DNA of 56,462 nt from Chloroflexota bacterium. GTDB lineage: Bacteria; Chloroflexota; Anaerolineae; Anaerolineales; Villigracilaceae. Below, piece by piece: positions 43,615-51,239 of this stretch (the first letter of the stretch is position 1; the number at the start of each line of letters is the position of its first letter). The notes under the pieces were generated by a model. The model saw nothing but the letters and a program-made list of their open reading frames with translations, ran no database searches and was not told the DNA's origin. The stretch spans positions 1 to 56,462 of the forward strand of contig JACPYX010000015.1 in NCBI GenBank assembly GCA_016195815.1, given 5' to 3'. The translations under genes were made by a program, and so were the position numbers.

Positions 43615-44211
43615 TTAGCAGTGCCCACGCGGGATGAAGCGCGGCACCTCGCGCATGTAATCGCGGTATTCTGGAATACGCTGGACGAGGTCAATCTCCT
43701 CCAGCCGCGCCTGGACGAAGACCCAGATCACGGCGGCGACCGAGGCAATCAATACGGTCAGCGTGGGGCGCAGGAGAATGAGTCCCGCAAGGACCAACAA
43801 TAGACCCGCATAAATCGGATGCCGCACCCAGGCATACAATCCATGCCGCACGAGCGTGTCTTTCACCGACGGAAAATGGGATCGCATTTGGACATAGAGA
43901 TGACCCACCAACAGCGGAACTGCGCCAGCGACGATGAGTACCCAGCCGAGGGTGGTGAGGATCGTGTTCGACGTAAAGACCCACTGCGAAGGAATCATCC
44001 ACGCCCAGACATAGCCAATGACCCCGAGCGGAATGCCCAGCAGGTTGCGAAGAATGGCAGTGACGATTGTCCCGCCACGTTCGCCGAAGCGCCGCGAATA
44101 CACGGTGGTAAAGGCGCTTGCCCCGGTGAAGATAAAACCAAAAATCAAAGGGATCAGGAAGAGTTCCATGGCGCATTGCCAGGGAGAATGAACAGTTGTC
44201 ATGGCAATCAT
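43615..44211 (-). CDS. ICMT-family membrane methyltransferase
   Basis: The 198-residue protein has five or six helices. The C-terminus has the isoprenylcysteine carboxyl methyltransferase/phospholipid methyltransferase signature VRHGLYAWVRHPIYAGLLL and RLEEIDLVQRIPEYRDYMREVPRFIP, which binds S-adenosylmethionine. Relatives methylate a carboxylate or amine of a lipid-like molecule. Its start overlaps the activase stop as ATGA, so it is the last gene of the seven-gene isoprenoid-type operon and probably methylates that pathway's product. Confidence 0.85.
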   Translation of the reverse strand: MIAMTTVHSPWQCAMELFLIPLIFGFIFTGASAFTTVYSRRFGERGGTIVTAILRNLLGIPLGVIGYVWAWMIPSQWVFTSNTILTTLGWVLIVAGAVPLLVGHLYVQMRSHFPSVKDTLVRHGLYAWVRHPIYAGLLLVLAGLILLRPTLTVLIASVAAVIWVFVQARLEEIDLVQRIPEYRDYMREVPRFIPRGHC

Positions 44212-44981
44212 CCTTCTCCATCGCGGGCGATGAGCGCCGCGCCCAACGCGCCGACGATCTGCGGTTCGGGCGGGATGACCAGGCTGATGCCCAGTTCCCG
44301 CTCCAGCGCGCGTTTGACGCCTTCATTTTTCGCAACGCCCCCGGCGAAGGCAATGATCGGGTTCGGGCCGATGCGCTTGACCATCGCGCCGACGCGTTTG
44401 GCAATCGCGCGATGCAGTCCCGCCACAATGTCGGCCCGCTCCGCGCCCTCAGCCACCAGCGTGATGACCTCCGACTCGGCGAATACGGTGCAAATGCTGG
44501 AGATGGCAAGATCGCGCGTGGCCTGCGCGGAAATCCCGCCGAGGTCGGAGAGACCAAGTTGCAGAGCGCGGGCGGTCACTTCCAGAAAACGCCCGGTGCC
44601 AGCCGCGCACTTGTCGTTCATGGCGAAGTCCATTGCCTTGCCGTTTTTTCCGACGGCGATCACTTTGCTGTCCTGCCCGCCGATGTCAACCACCGTGCGG
44701 ACATCCGGGAAGATGTGCGCCATGCCTTTTGCGTAACACGAAATCTCCGTCACCTGCCGGTCGGCGAATTCGATGGCGATGCGCCCGTAGCCGGTGGCAA
44801 CGATGGGACCGATTTGCTCGCGCTTCAAACCGCTGTCTGCCAATGCTTTTTCCAGCGCCGCTTCCGCCGCGCGGCGCGAGTTGTAACCCGTGTCCACGAC
44901 GGACGCGGCGAGAATGCCGTTGCCATTGAGGATGACAGCCTCGCCGGAGGTGGAACCAATGTCAATGCCGGTTGCGTACAT
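44208..44981 (-). CDS. 2-hydroxyacyl-CoA dehydratase/benzoyl-CoA reductase activase
   Basis: The 257-residue protein is a BcrA/BadF/HgdC-type ASKHA ATPase. It has GIDIGSTSGEAV (5-16), DIGGQDSKVI (99-108), NDKCAAGTGRFLE with Cys125 and SSICTVFAESEV with Cys164. Two such Cys per monomer hold the bridging [4Fe-4S] cluster of the homodimer. It injects low-potential electrons into a partner dehydratase with ATP hydrolysis. GGAGG lies eight bases before 44981; an ATG at 44999 overlaps the previous stop as ATGA and is an alternative start. Confidence 0.92.
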   Translation of the reverse strand: MYATGIDIGSTSGEAVILNGNGILAASVVDTGYNSRRAAEAALEKALADSGLKREQIGPIVATGYGRIAIEFADRQVTEISCYAKGMAHIFPDVRTVVDIGGQDSKVIAVGKNGKAMDFAMNDKCAAGTGRFLEVTARALQLGLSDLGGISAQATRDLAISSICTVFAESEVITLVAEGAERADIVAGLHRAIAKRVGAMVKRIGPNPIIAFAGGVAKNEGVKRALERELGISLVIPPEPQIVGALGAALIARDGEG

Positions 44982-44995
44982 AGTTGCCTCCAATC

Positions 44996-46282
44996 TCATA
45001 CCAGAGTTTCAACAAAAGCCTCGATGCGCGTGCGGAGCGGGCCGCTTTGCACGTTGGCTGGGTCAATGCAGTCGCCGTCCAGTTCGAGCATCGGGATGCC
45101 TTCGCGCCTCAGCCGGTCGCGAATCACGCGGGTCGCGCCCGCCGCCTGGCGGCAGCCCCAGTGACTGAAGTGCACCACGCCGTCACATTCGTAACGCTTC
45201 ACGCCATCCAGGATCATCGCCAGCCGCCGCTCGATGGAACCGTTGCTGGGATGCCCAAGGATTTTCGCCGCCAACGCGCGCAGGGGGCGCGCTTCATCCA
45301 GCTCGTCCCACCAGAGGGTATTGTGTTCCTCGAAGGCGATCACCCCGCCCAGGTCGTTTTCAAGATGTTCGATCAATCCGCTTTCGCCATACGGACGCAG
45401 ATGCAGCCAGAACAGACGAATCTTCTGATTCGATTGTTCGGGGTCGCGGCGTTCCACGCGCTCGGCGGTGTAATCGCGCCAGGCGCGGAAGTGCGACACG
45501 CCGTCGCGATGACCAAGGATCCACAGCCCAAGTCCCAGCACGGTAAGCATCGGTCCGCCGCGCAAGGGCGCGGGCTTCTGGACGCGCAACGCGTTAAGTT
45601 CAAGGGCAAAGGCGCGCGCCGCATTTGAGAGACGCAGTGCCTCACGCATTCGGTCAGGGTCGTAACGGGCGCCGGTGGCCACTTCCAGGTCCGAGACGAG
45701 CGTTTGTAATTGGGCTTCGACATAATCCAGCGAGTCCGAGTCAAATGTGGGCGGAACGTCAATCAAGCGAAAAGGTTTGGCGCGGCGATGCGCCTCGGCG
45801 GCCAGCATGATGCCGGCCAACGTGCATAGATGAGATGTGGATACGAACGCGGCCGCCGATGGATAAAACCCTTCGCGTTCCAGTCCGAACGAGGCGCGGT
45901 GATACGTGCAAAGATCAACCGGCGTGCCAGCCTCGGCGGCAGAGGCAATGGCGCGCGGCGTCAACCCGATGGCCGCGCCAGCCGCCGCGGCCACTTCGGG
46001 ATAGAAAGGCATGAGACCGAGTCCCCACAATAGTTCGCATGGAACGAACACGCTGGCCCACACAACATGCTCCGTTTTTTCGGCGTACAAACGGCGGGCA
46101 AGTTCGAGCGTGAATTTGGCGGAGGGACGAAAGTGAGCCGGGAGGCGTGGGTCGAGCGGTGCGATCCAGCGCGCCAATTGCAAGCCGCGCGGCGAATGCA
46201 GAAGCCGCAATGCCGCGTTCATCGCCAGCGAATCCGGACGGGCTTCGGCTTCAGAGAGAATCTGACCAAAATCGAGTTTCAT
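44996..46282 (-). CDS. 2-hydroxyacyl-CoA dehydratase-family subunit with cluster cysteines
   Basis: The 428-residue protein matches the HgdA/B-BcrB/C family: CELLWGLGLMPFYPE (82-96), Cys125 (VDLCTYHRA), Cys153 (STSHLCTLAG), Cys377 (FSHWGCRQAAG) and Cys405 (DGDCIDPAN). These provide enough thiols for a [4Fe-4S] cluster. Family members catalyse ketyl-radical dehydration or ring reduction of acyl-CoA. It overlaps its partner subunit (ATGA at 46279-46282) and the activase downstream. The substrate is unknown; neighbours point to an isoprenoid. Confidence 0.88.
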   Translation of the reverse strand: MKLDFGQILSEAEARPDSLAMNAALRLLHSPRGLQLARWIAPLDPRLPAHFRPSAKFTLELARRLYAEKTEHVVWASVFVPCELLWGLGLMPFYPEVAAAAGAAIGLTPRAIASAAEAGTPVDLCTYHRASFGLEREGFYPSAAAFVSTSHLCTLAGIMLAAEAHRRAKPFRLIDVPPTFDSDSLDYVEAQLQTLVSDLEVATGARYDPDRMREALRLSNAARAFALELNALRVQKPAPLRGGPMLTVLGLGLWILGHRDGVSHFRAWRDYTAERVERRDPEQSNQKIRLFWLHLRPYGESGLIEHLENDLGGVIAFEEHNTLWWDELDEARPLRALAAKILGHPSNGSIERRLAMILDGVKRYECDGVVHFSHWGCRQAAGATRVIRDRLRREGIPMLELDGDCIDPANVQSGPLRTRIEAFVETLV

Positions 46283-47307
46283 GACAGCACCTCCAAAAAG
46301 GCTTCCAGGCGTGTGCGCTGCTGGCCCGAAAACCCCGACTCGCCATCATCTTCCAGCAGCAGCGCCGGCAGGCCGCGCGCTTTGAACACCTCAGCCAGCA
46401 CGAGATATTCCGCCAGATACGCGTCGGCAAATTTCGGGTAATACGCGATCACGCCCTGCGCGCCGCGTTCATCGAGCAATTGCGTGATGCGCTCCAGGCG
46501 GCGCGCCAGCGCATTCGGACGCGGACCGCACGGCTTGGTCAGATAGGCGGCGGCAAGCGCCTCCATATCTGGACCTGAAACTGATTCCGTTACGACGCGT
46601 TCATCTGCCTCTGAATCCTCTGCAACCACGCGCGCCCCACAGGACTCGATGAAGGCGAGCAATTGGCGTGGGATATTCATGCCGCCGAGCAGGAGCAGAC
46701 AAGTCTTTTCTCCTCTCTCCCTTTGGGAGAGAGGCTGGGGGTGAGGGAGAAGACGCGCGGCGAGTTCGGCGTTCGCTGAAACGGGATCGGTGGTCAGCGC
46801 CATCCAACGCAGGTCGTGCCATTCGGACGCGGAGAGCGCGCCTTCGATCCAGCGCTGGCGCAGGGAGCGCCACAAACAACGCTGTTCGTTGTAGAGGTCA
46901 ATGGCGCGGCGCAATCCGTCAGCGGTGAGGGGCTGGCCCGAAAGCGCGGCAAGCGAGTCGGACAATGCAACCAGGGCGTGAGCGTATCGCTGGCAGGCGG
47001 TTTCGGAATCGAGGCGCGGGAGCGGAACGAGGCCGAGCGCGGGGATTTCGGCATAAGCATGCCACACGTCGAAGAGGCGGCGGCTGGTATCGTCTTCGTC
47101 GAGGAAGACGACAGCATCCAGGTCGAGTCCGTTTTCGAGCGCGGCGGCCAGCAGGGCGCGCGCTTCGACCGAGAAATTGCGCGGCAAAAAACCGTCAGCC
47201 GCGGAAAGACTCTCAGCCGGGCGCAGCCGCACCGGGGTCAGGCCCGAGGCGAAGATTATCTCCGCCGGCAGATAAGGTGAGGTGTAGCCAATCCGTTTTG
47301 TGGTCAT
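46279..47307 (-). CDS. Dehydratase-family partner subunit lacking cluster cysteines
   Basis: A 342-residue HgdB/BcrB-like chain: GYTSPYLPAEIIFASGLTPVRL (7-28), GFLPRNFSVEAR (39-50), VVFLDEDDTSRRLFDVW (66-82) and PKFADAYLAEYLVLAEVF (291-308). In related proteins the three corresponding sites are usually Cys (NFC, NSCD, KFCD); here they read Ser46, Asp72 and Ala294. The chain may therefore be structural or substrate-binding without its own Fe-S cluster. Residues 186-202 (LLPHPQPLSQRERGEKT) are encoded by an inserted palindromic repeat. Start and stop both overlap neighbours. Confidence 0.8.
   Translation of the reverse strand: MTTKRIGYTSPYLPAEIIFASGLTPVRLRPAESLSAADGFLPRNFSVEARALLAAALENGLDLDAVVFLDEDDTSRRLFDVWHAYAEIPALGLVPLPRLDSETACQRYAHALVALSDSLAALSGQPLTADGLRRAIDLYNEQRCLWRSLRQRWIEGALSASEWHDLRWMALTTDPVSANAELAARLLPHPQPLSQRERGEKTCLLLLGGMNIPRQLLAFIESCGARVVAEDSEADERVVTESVSGPDMEALAAAYLTKPCGPRPNALARRLERITQLLDERGAQGVIAYYPKFADAYLAEYLVLAEVFKARGLPALLLEDDGESGFSGQQRTRLEAFLEVLS
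46702..46752. repeat. Palindromic repeat inside the dehydratase partner gene
   Basis: Perfect 10-base arms CCTCTCTCCC (46712-46721)/GGGAGAGAGG (46725-46734) around TTT, flanked by GCTGGGGGTGAGGG. This CCCTCACCCCCAGCCTCTC-type element is a common intergenic repeat in many environmental genomes; here it is in frame and encodes PHPQPLSQRERG. Confidence 0.8.
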
Positions 47308-47750
47308 GTGATTCGTCTCAGGAAATCAGGTGAATGCTGAACATCCGGCGCGGTTTGTTCAGCGAGCCATTCGATTGGCAAAAACACACCGACTGGCAAT
47401 ACCCAACGCGGCACACCGCGCCGTTCGAGTTCGGCGAAGATCAGCACCGCTGAAATGGTGACGGAGGCAGTGCCAATCCAGAAAATGATCTCTTCCAACA
47501 ATAGCGAGTCGCCGAAGAAATAGATGCCGGAAATGTAGGCGGAGTTGAAACCGCCCCAACTGTTCGCAACTGCTACCGCGTCCAACGGAAGGGCATAAGC
47601 CGAGACTAGCAGTGTGCCGAGCAGGATGATCCAGCGGCGTTCCCACAGGAAGCGGAAGTGGGCCAGCCACAGCACAACTGTCACACCGCCGATGATGTAG
47701 GCTTCCATGACAAGATATGTAAATCGAAGCAGAAACTCAGGAGTGAACAT
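47304..47750 (-). CDS. Lycopene cyclase domain membrane protein (CrtYc/Yd-like), second half
   Basis: A 148-residue protein with about four helices. YFFGDSLLLEEIIFWIGTASV resembles the acidic EE motif helix of heterodimeric lycopene cyclases, and ANSWGGFNSAYISGIYFFG the preceding segment. I place the start at 47750 because GGAGG lies eight bases upstream; it overlaps the sister gene by 14 bases. The stop overlaps the dehydratase partner start as ATGA. Together with the next-upstream gene it would form a two-chain cyclase. Confidence 0.8.
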   Translation of the reverse strand: MFTPEFLLRFTYLVMEAYIIGGVTVVLWLAHFRFLWERRWIILLGTLLVSAYALPLDAVAVANSWGGFNSAYISGIYFFGDSLLLEEIIFWIGTASVTISAVLIFAELERRGVPRWVLPVGVFLPIEWLAEQTAPDVQHSPDFLRRIT

Positions 47751-48042
47751 GGAATTTTTCCTCCAACAGCAGGGCCAGCGTTCCCACCAGTAAGCCATCA
47801 ATGACGAAGAAAGTCAGCTCTTCGATGGGCAGGTTGAACAGGCGCGTCCCCACAATTACGCGCGGCGAATAAAACCAGACGCGGTCAATCGCTGCCATTT
47901 CCCACGGGATGCTGACCAGCAGAATCAGGATCACGATGACGACCAGCGCTCCGCGATGTCGCCAGACCAGACGCGGTGCGGCCAGCCACATCAGGGCCAG
48001 CGGCGCGATACCAAAGCTGAGCAAAATTAAAAAGTAACTCAC
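47737..48042 (-). CDS. Lycopene cyclase domain membrane protein (CrtYc/Yd-like), first half
   Basis: A 101-residue protein with three helices. PWEMAAIDRVWFYSPRVIVG (46-65) and FNLPIEELTFFVIDGLLVGT match the canonical lycopene cyclase domain, in which PxEE-FF marks the active-site helix. Family members cyclise ends of linear carotenoids; some act in other prenoid pathways. Its start overlaps the flavoprotein gene as ATGA. No phytoene synthase or desaturase gene is in the window, so the substrate is made elsewhere. Confidence 0.85.
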   Translation of the reverse strand: MSYFLILLSFGIAPLALMWLAAPRLVWRHRGALVVIVILILLVSIPWEMAAIDRVWFYSPRVIVGTRLFNLPIEELTFFVIDGLLVGTLALLLEEKFHVHS

Positions 48043-49166
48043 AGTGCGCTCCTTTCCGGATCTTCAAGAGACGTTTGCAGATGCACCGGCACAGACGATC
48101 CCACGCCACGCCAAAGTTGCGCCAGCGCGTGCGGGTTGATCACTTTCCAATAAAGTTGCATGAGGGGATTGATGTTCTCCGGTCGCCGAATCGCACCGGC
48201 AATGCCCTTCATCCATCCTATCGGCAAAGCGGGAACGATCTTCTGGGCGGCGAGCAGGAGATAATGAGGCGCGGCAAAGTGCCGGCGATTGTTTCGCTCT
48301 CGGTACATCTCCAACGCATCGGGCAGACTCGTCTCGCCCTCGAGAACGCGTCGCGCCAGACTTCCGGCCAGCGCGCCAAAAAACAACGCGGGACGAATCC
48401 CCTCGCCGCTGAGCGGGAGACACTGCCCGGCTGAATCGCCGATGCGGAAAACGTTTCCGGTCACGGATGGCTGGCGGCGGTAGGGCCAGTAGCCGCCATG
48501 GATTCCATCCGGGGAATTACCAAAATATTCGACGGCATAATCTTTCAAAGCCATGTTCAAGCGAGTCTCGCCGCGATAACTGCCGAAGCCGATTCTAGAA
48601 AACTCGCCGGTTGGGAATAACCAACCAACGTTATATCCGCCCAGTTTTCGTCTATCATAATGGAAGTGCAATCCCTGTTTCGCGAGCGGGACCACCGTCT
48701 CGAGGCCGAAGCTTTTGCCTGTATGCGGTTCAGCCCGCCGCCGGGCATTTGTGGCCAACTCGGCGCGCCAGCCGGTGGCGTCCATCAATATTTCCGCCTC
48801 GAACGCGCCCTGAGTCGTGTGAACCGTGTGATCTTGATGTCCAAGCACAGAAGCGCGCACCAGCTCGACGTCGGCCTGATGAAACAGTCGGTCACAGAAG
48901 ATGCGAAAGTCAAAGGTGCAGAATGGATAGAGCAGGGGAAATTCGTAAGGCCGGTCTTCGAGATTGATCACGAAATGATCGTGAACCTGCAGGAGGCTGT
49001 CCAGTGTTCCGGTGGCTTCCAGCACTGCCAGCAGAGTCCCGCAAGCCGAGGTCTGCACCGCGCCGATTTCGTGCGGCTCGACCATCAGCACGCGTTTGCC
49101 GCGCAATTGGACTGCGGCGGCCAACCCTGCGAAACTGCCCCCGGCAATGATCACATCGTAATCCAT
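48039..49166 (-). CDS. Geranylgeranyl reductase-family FAD oxidoreductase
   Basis: A 375-residue flavoprotein: FAD-binding YDVIIAGGSFAGLAAAVQL (3-21), DATGWRAELA and GNVFRIGDSAGQCLPLSGEGIRPALFFGALAG (about 245-276), the usual pattern of geranylgeranyl reductases. These saturate prenyl chains or oxidise related substrates. A CGTLLAV Cys near residue 43 is common in the group. GGAGG precedes the start. It is the first gene of the coupled operon and overlaps the first lycopene cyclase-like gene. Confidence 0.85.
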   Translation of the reverse strand: MDYDVIIAGGSFAGLAAAVQLRGKRVLMVEPHEIGAVQTSACGTLLAVLEATGTLDSLLQVHDHFVINLEDRPYEFPLLYPFCTFDFRIFCDRLFHQADVELVRASVLGHQDHTVHTTQGAFEAEILMDATGWRAELATNARRRAEPHTGKSFGLETVVPLAKQGLHFHYDRRKLGGYNVGWLFPTGEFSRIGFGSYRGETRLNMALKDYAVEYFGNSPDGIHGGYWPYRRQPSVTGNVFRIGDSAGQCLPLSGEGIRPALFFGALAGSLARRVLEGETSLPDALEMYRERNNRRHFAAPHYLLLAAQKIVPALPIGWMKGIAGAIRRPENINPLMQLYWKVINPHALAQLWRGVGSSVPVHLQTSLEDPERSAL

Positions 49167-49188
49167 AAGAGCCTCCGTCCGTTTGAAA

Positions 49189-49217
49189 ACAGGCCGCAGG
49201 AGAGGACTGCGGCCTGT
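49189..49217 (-). terminator. Terminator or attenuator before the seven-gene operon
   Basis: Perfect 10-base arms ACAGGCCGCA/TGCGGCCTGT, followed on the minus strand by TTTTC, 23 bases upstream of the flavoprotein start. It can end transcripts of the upstream 92-residue gene or attenuate read-through into the operon. Confidence 0.6.
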
Positions 49218-49324
49218 GAGAAGGGTAGGCGGAAAGTCCGCCGTACTTTGCGGAAAGTCAGCGTATGTCTGCGCATCGCGACAGATGGACAGCGTATTGG
49301 CCTAACGATACTGCACAGCCTCCG

Positions 49325-49603
49325 TCATCTTGGTGCGGTTTTGGCTTCCTCACGAGCGGCAAAGAAGTTCCAAATCGGGACGAAGATCACGGCGGTCAGG
49401 AAGCCGCCGATGAAGCTCTCGACCAGGCCGAGGAAGAACGCGCCCCAACTGATGAAGGTGAAGCCGGGCAGGACAAACTCCCATGCTTTCTGCATCACCC
49501 ACCAATTAGGGAACAGCGCGCCGAACAACATATCAAGTACGAAGACGACAGTGGCAACGACCGCCAGAGTCCACGCAACGGGTTGGAAGGGCAGGGTTTT
49601 CAT
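49325..49603 (-). CDS. Small DUF5676-like membrane protein
   Basis: A 92-residue protein with two or three helices (about 10-30, 44-62 and 64-85) and a Pro/Trp pattern (FPNWWVMQKAWEFVLPGFTFISW) seen in small DUF5676-like proteins. No function is known. AGGAGAAG precedes the start. It lies upstream of the isoprenoid-type operon, separated by a terminator-like hairpin. Confidence 0.65.
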   Translation of the reverse strand: MKTLPFQPVAWTLAVVATVVFVLDMLFGALFPNWWVMQKAWEFVLPGFTFISWGAFFLGLVESFIGGFLTAVIFVPIWNFFAAREEAKTAPR

Positions 49604-49734
49604 AGCACACTTCTCCTTTCTTTGCTATAGACCTTACCGTCATGCTAAATATAGTGAAGATCAGATTTTATTCCAAGCGCAGAACGGCGTAATTCTGCAT
49701 GAGCAACTTAGCGCATGACCTTAAAGTGAAAACG

Positions 49735-49761
49735 CGACAACCTGCTAAAAGCAGATTGTCG
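49735..49761. terminator. Hairpin after decayed DUF302 gene
   Basis: Imperfect arms CGACAACCTGCT/AGCAGATTGTCG around AAA. It may once have ended the DUF302 transcript. Confidence 0.35.
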
Positions 49762-49797
49762 GTGTGTTCGTGATTTATCCAGTTGAAAGATATCGCA

Positions 49798-49965
49798 TTA
49801 TTTCAGGCTCGCGATCGCCCCTTCCAGTTTTGTCTTTGCCTTGACAGCCACGGCTTTCATAGCCGCGTCTTCTTCCAGGATGCCAAGCTCTCATCCCCCG
49901 CTGCCTGCACCGTGACATTGCGCGGCAGGAGCAAGCCCATATCCACGCCAGTGTAGTGCCACAAC
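49798..49965 (-). pseudogene. DUF302 gene remnant with frameshift
   Basis: Read on the minus strand, one frame gives GLLLPRNVTVQAAGDESLASW (normally GLLLPCNVVV in DUF302) and then a stop; the next frame continues AMKAVAVKAKTKLEGAIASLK before the stop at 49798. The two pieces match the DUF302 C-terminal half in order, so one frameshift and loss of the 5' part explain it. The rest of the gap 49604-49797 has no gene. Confidence 0.55.
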
Positions 49966-49975
49966 TTTGACCGCC

Positions 49976-50962
49976 CTATTTATTTAATCCCGGCAAGCCG
50001 CCTGCAGATGCCGACATTTTTACGGCGCGCACAATTGCCTGGGCCATCGCCTCCGCCGCAACTGCGCCGATTGTCGTCACGTCACATTTTTTAGTTCCGG
50101 TTGACAACGCAAAGATCGTATCGCCGTCGAGCATGGTATGCGCGGGACGAATCACGCGCGCCAGTCCATCGTGCGCCATCTGCGCCACTTTGGCGGCCTG
50201 TGTTTTTGTCAGCGCGGCGTTCGTCGCAGCTACACCGATCACGGTGCTTGCGCGTGTTGCAAAATTCAAAACGCCGCGTCCAACAGGATTTTTCATCATC
50301 GCCAGCGTGTCCGCAAAAAAATCTTTGCCGCCGATTTTCAACGGCCCGACTTTTCCCGAACGCAGACCGGCAATGATTTTTCCATCTTCAAGGACATCGC
50401 CGAACGCGTTGACCGCCGCAATTGCGCCGACGACAATTCCACCGCTAATTTCAAGACTCACGCTTCCAATCCCGGACTTCATGGCGAGCGCCGCACCAAA
50501 CAGTTTTCCCACACTCGCGCCTGTTCCCGCGCCCGCGTTGCCCTCAACTGGCGCAGCCTTCGACGCGGCGAGACAGGCCTCGTATCCCATCTCCGCGTCC
50601 GGACGAACATCCGCGCGGCCAACGCCTAAATCAAAAAGAATCGCGGCGGGAACGATGGGCACACGCGCAACACCGGTATTGAATCCGATTTTATTTTCTT
50701 CAAGATATTTCATTACGCCGCCGGCCGCGTCCAAACCAAAGGCCGAGCCGCCCGCCAGCATGATGGCGTGAACTTTTTCCACGAGATTGATCGGATCGAG
50801 CAAATCAGTTTCGCGCGTACCGGGCGCACTGCCGCGCACGTCCACGCCGGCTGCCGCACCTTTGCGGCACAGAATGACAGTACATCCTGTCAGTGCGGAA
50901 TCGTCCTGTGCCTGGCCCACTTCGATGCCGGGAACGTCAGTAATTGAATTGGTTCTCTGCAT
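49976..50962 (-). CDS. P1/S58 family peptidase (DmpA/NylC-like)
   Basis: A 328-residue protein of the N-terminal-nucleophile P1 family: GSAPGTRETDLLDP, AIMLAGGSAFGLDAAGGVM, AGAGTGASVGK and GVAATNAALTKTQAAKVAQMAHDGLARVIRP. These enzymes self-cleave to expose a Ser/Thr; here the segment RASTVIGVAATNA offers Ser or Thr, where many relatives read NTT. Members act as aminopeptidases or cyclic-amide/nylon-oligomer hydrolases. The substrate is unknown. It seems monocistronic, with a terminator of the upstream gene just before it. Confidence 0.88.
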   Translation of the reverse strand: MQRTNSITDVPGIEVGQAQDDSALTGCTVILCRKGAAAGVDVRGSAPGTRETDLLDPINLVEKVHAIMLAGGSAFGLDAAGGVMKYLEENKIGFNTGVARVPIVPAAILFDLGVGRADVRPDAEMGYEACLAASKAAPVEGNAGAGTGASVGKLFGAALAMKSGIGSVSLEISGGIVVGAIAAVNAFGDVLEDGKIIAGLRSGKVGPLKIGGKDFFADTLAMMKNPVGRGVLNFATRASTVIGVAATNAALTKTQAAKVAQMAHDGLARVIRPAHTMLDGDTIFALSTGTKKCDVTTIGAVAAEAMAQAIVRAVKMSASAGGLPGLNK

Positions 50963-50971
50963 GGGATATTT

Positions 50972-51011
50972 GAAAAGCGGACGATACTCCGTTAGGGTTC
51001 GTCCGCTTTTC
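50972..51011 (-). terminator. Terminator of the 60-residue protein gene
   Basis: Perfect 13-base arms GAAAAGCGGACGA/TCGTCCGCTTTTC with a 14-base loop, ending in a CTTTTC tail on the minus strand. Confidence 0.75.
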
Positions 51012-51022
51012 AGGGCATGAAA

Positions 51023-51205
51023 TTATTTAAGCAGGCGGGCGAGTTGAAGAAACTCTTCCCACTCTTCCTGAAAGAAGTGAACTGTGACGTTATTGAGTTC
51101 GACGTGCCAGGTTGTTTCGCCGTCGGGTTCTTCGGCTTTCCAGGCGAGGAAGTTTTCGGTCTCGGCGATGGTGTCAGTGCGGGGTTCATCGTGATTGTTT
51201 GACAT
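51023..51205 (-). CDS. Small acidic conserved protein, unknown function
   Basis: A 60-residue protein starting MSNNHDEPRTDTIAETENFL; the core WKAEEPDGETTWHVELNNVTVHFF then EEWEEFLQLARLL has an alternating pattern of a beta hairpin plus helix. AAAGGAGAAAC precedes the ATG at 51205, which supports translation. It follows the AI-2E-type permease gene by 34 bases in the same direction, so they may share a transcript. Confidence 0.7.
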   Translation of the reverse strand: MSNNHDEPRTDTIAETENFLAWKAEEPDGETTWHVELNNVTVHFFQEEWEEFLQLARLLK

Positions 51206-51239
51206 GTGTTTCTCCTTTTGGTTTGGGTGAGGATCAGGC

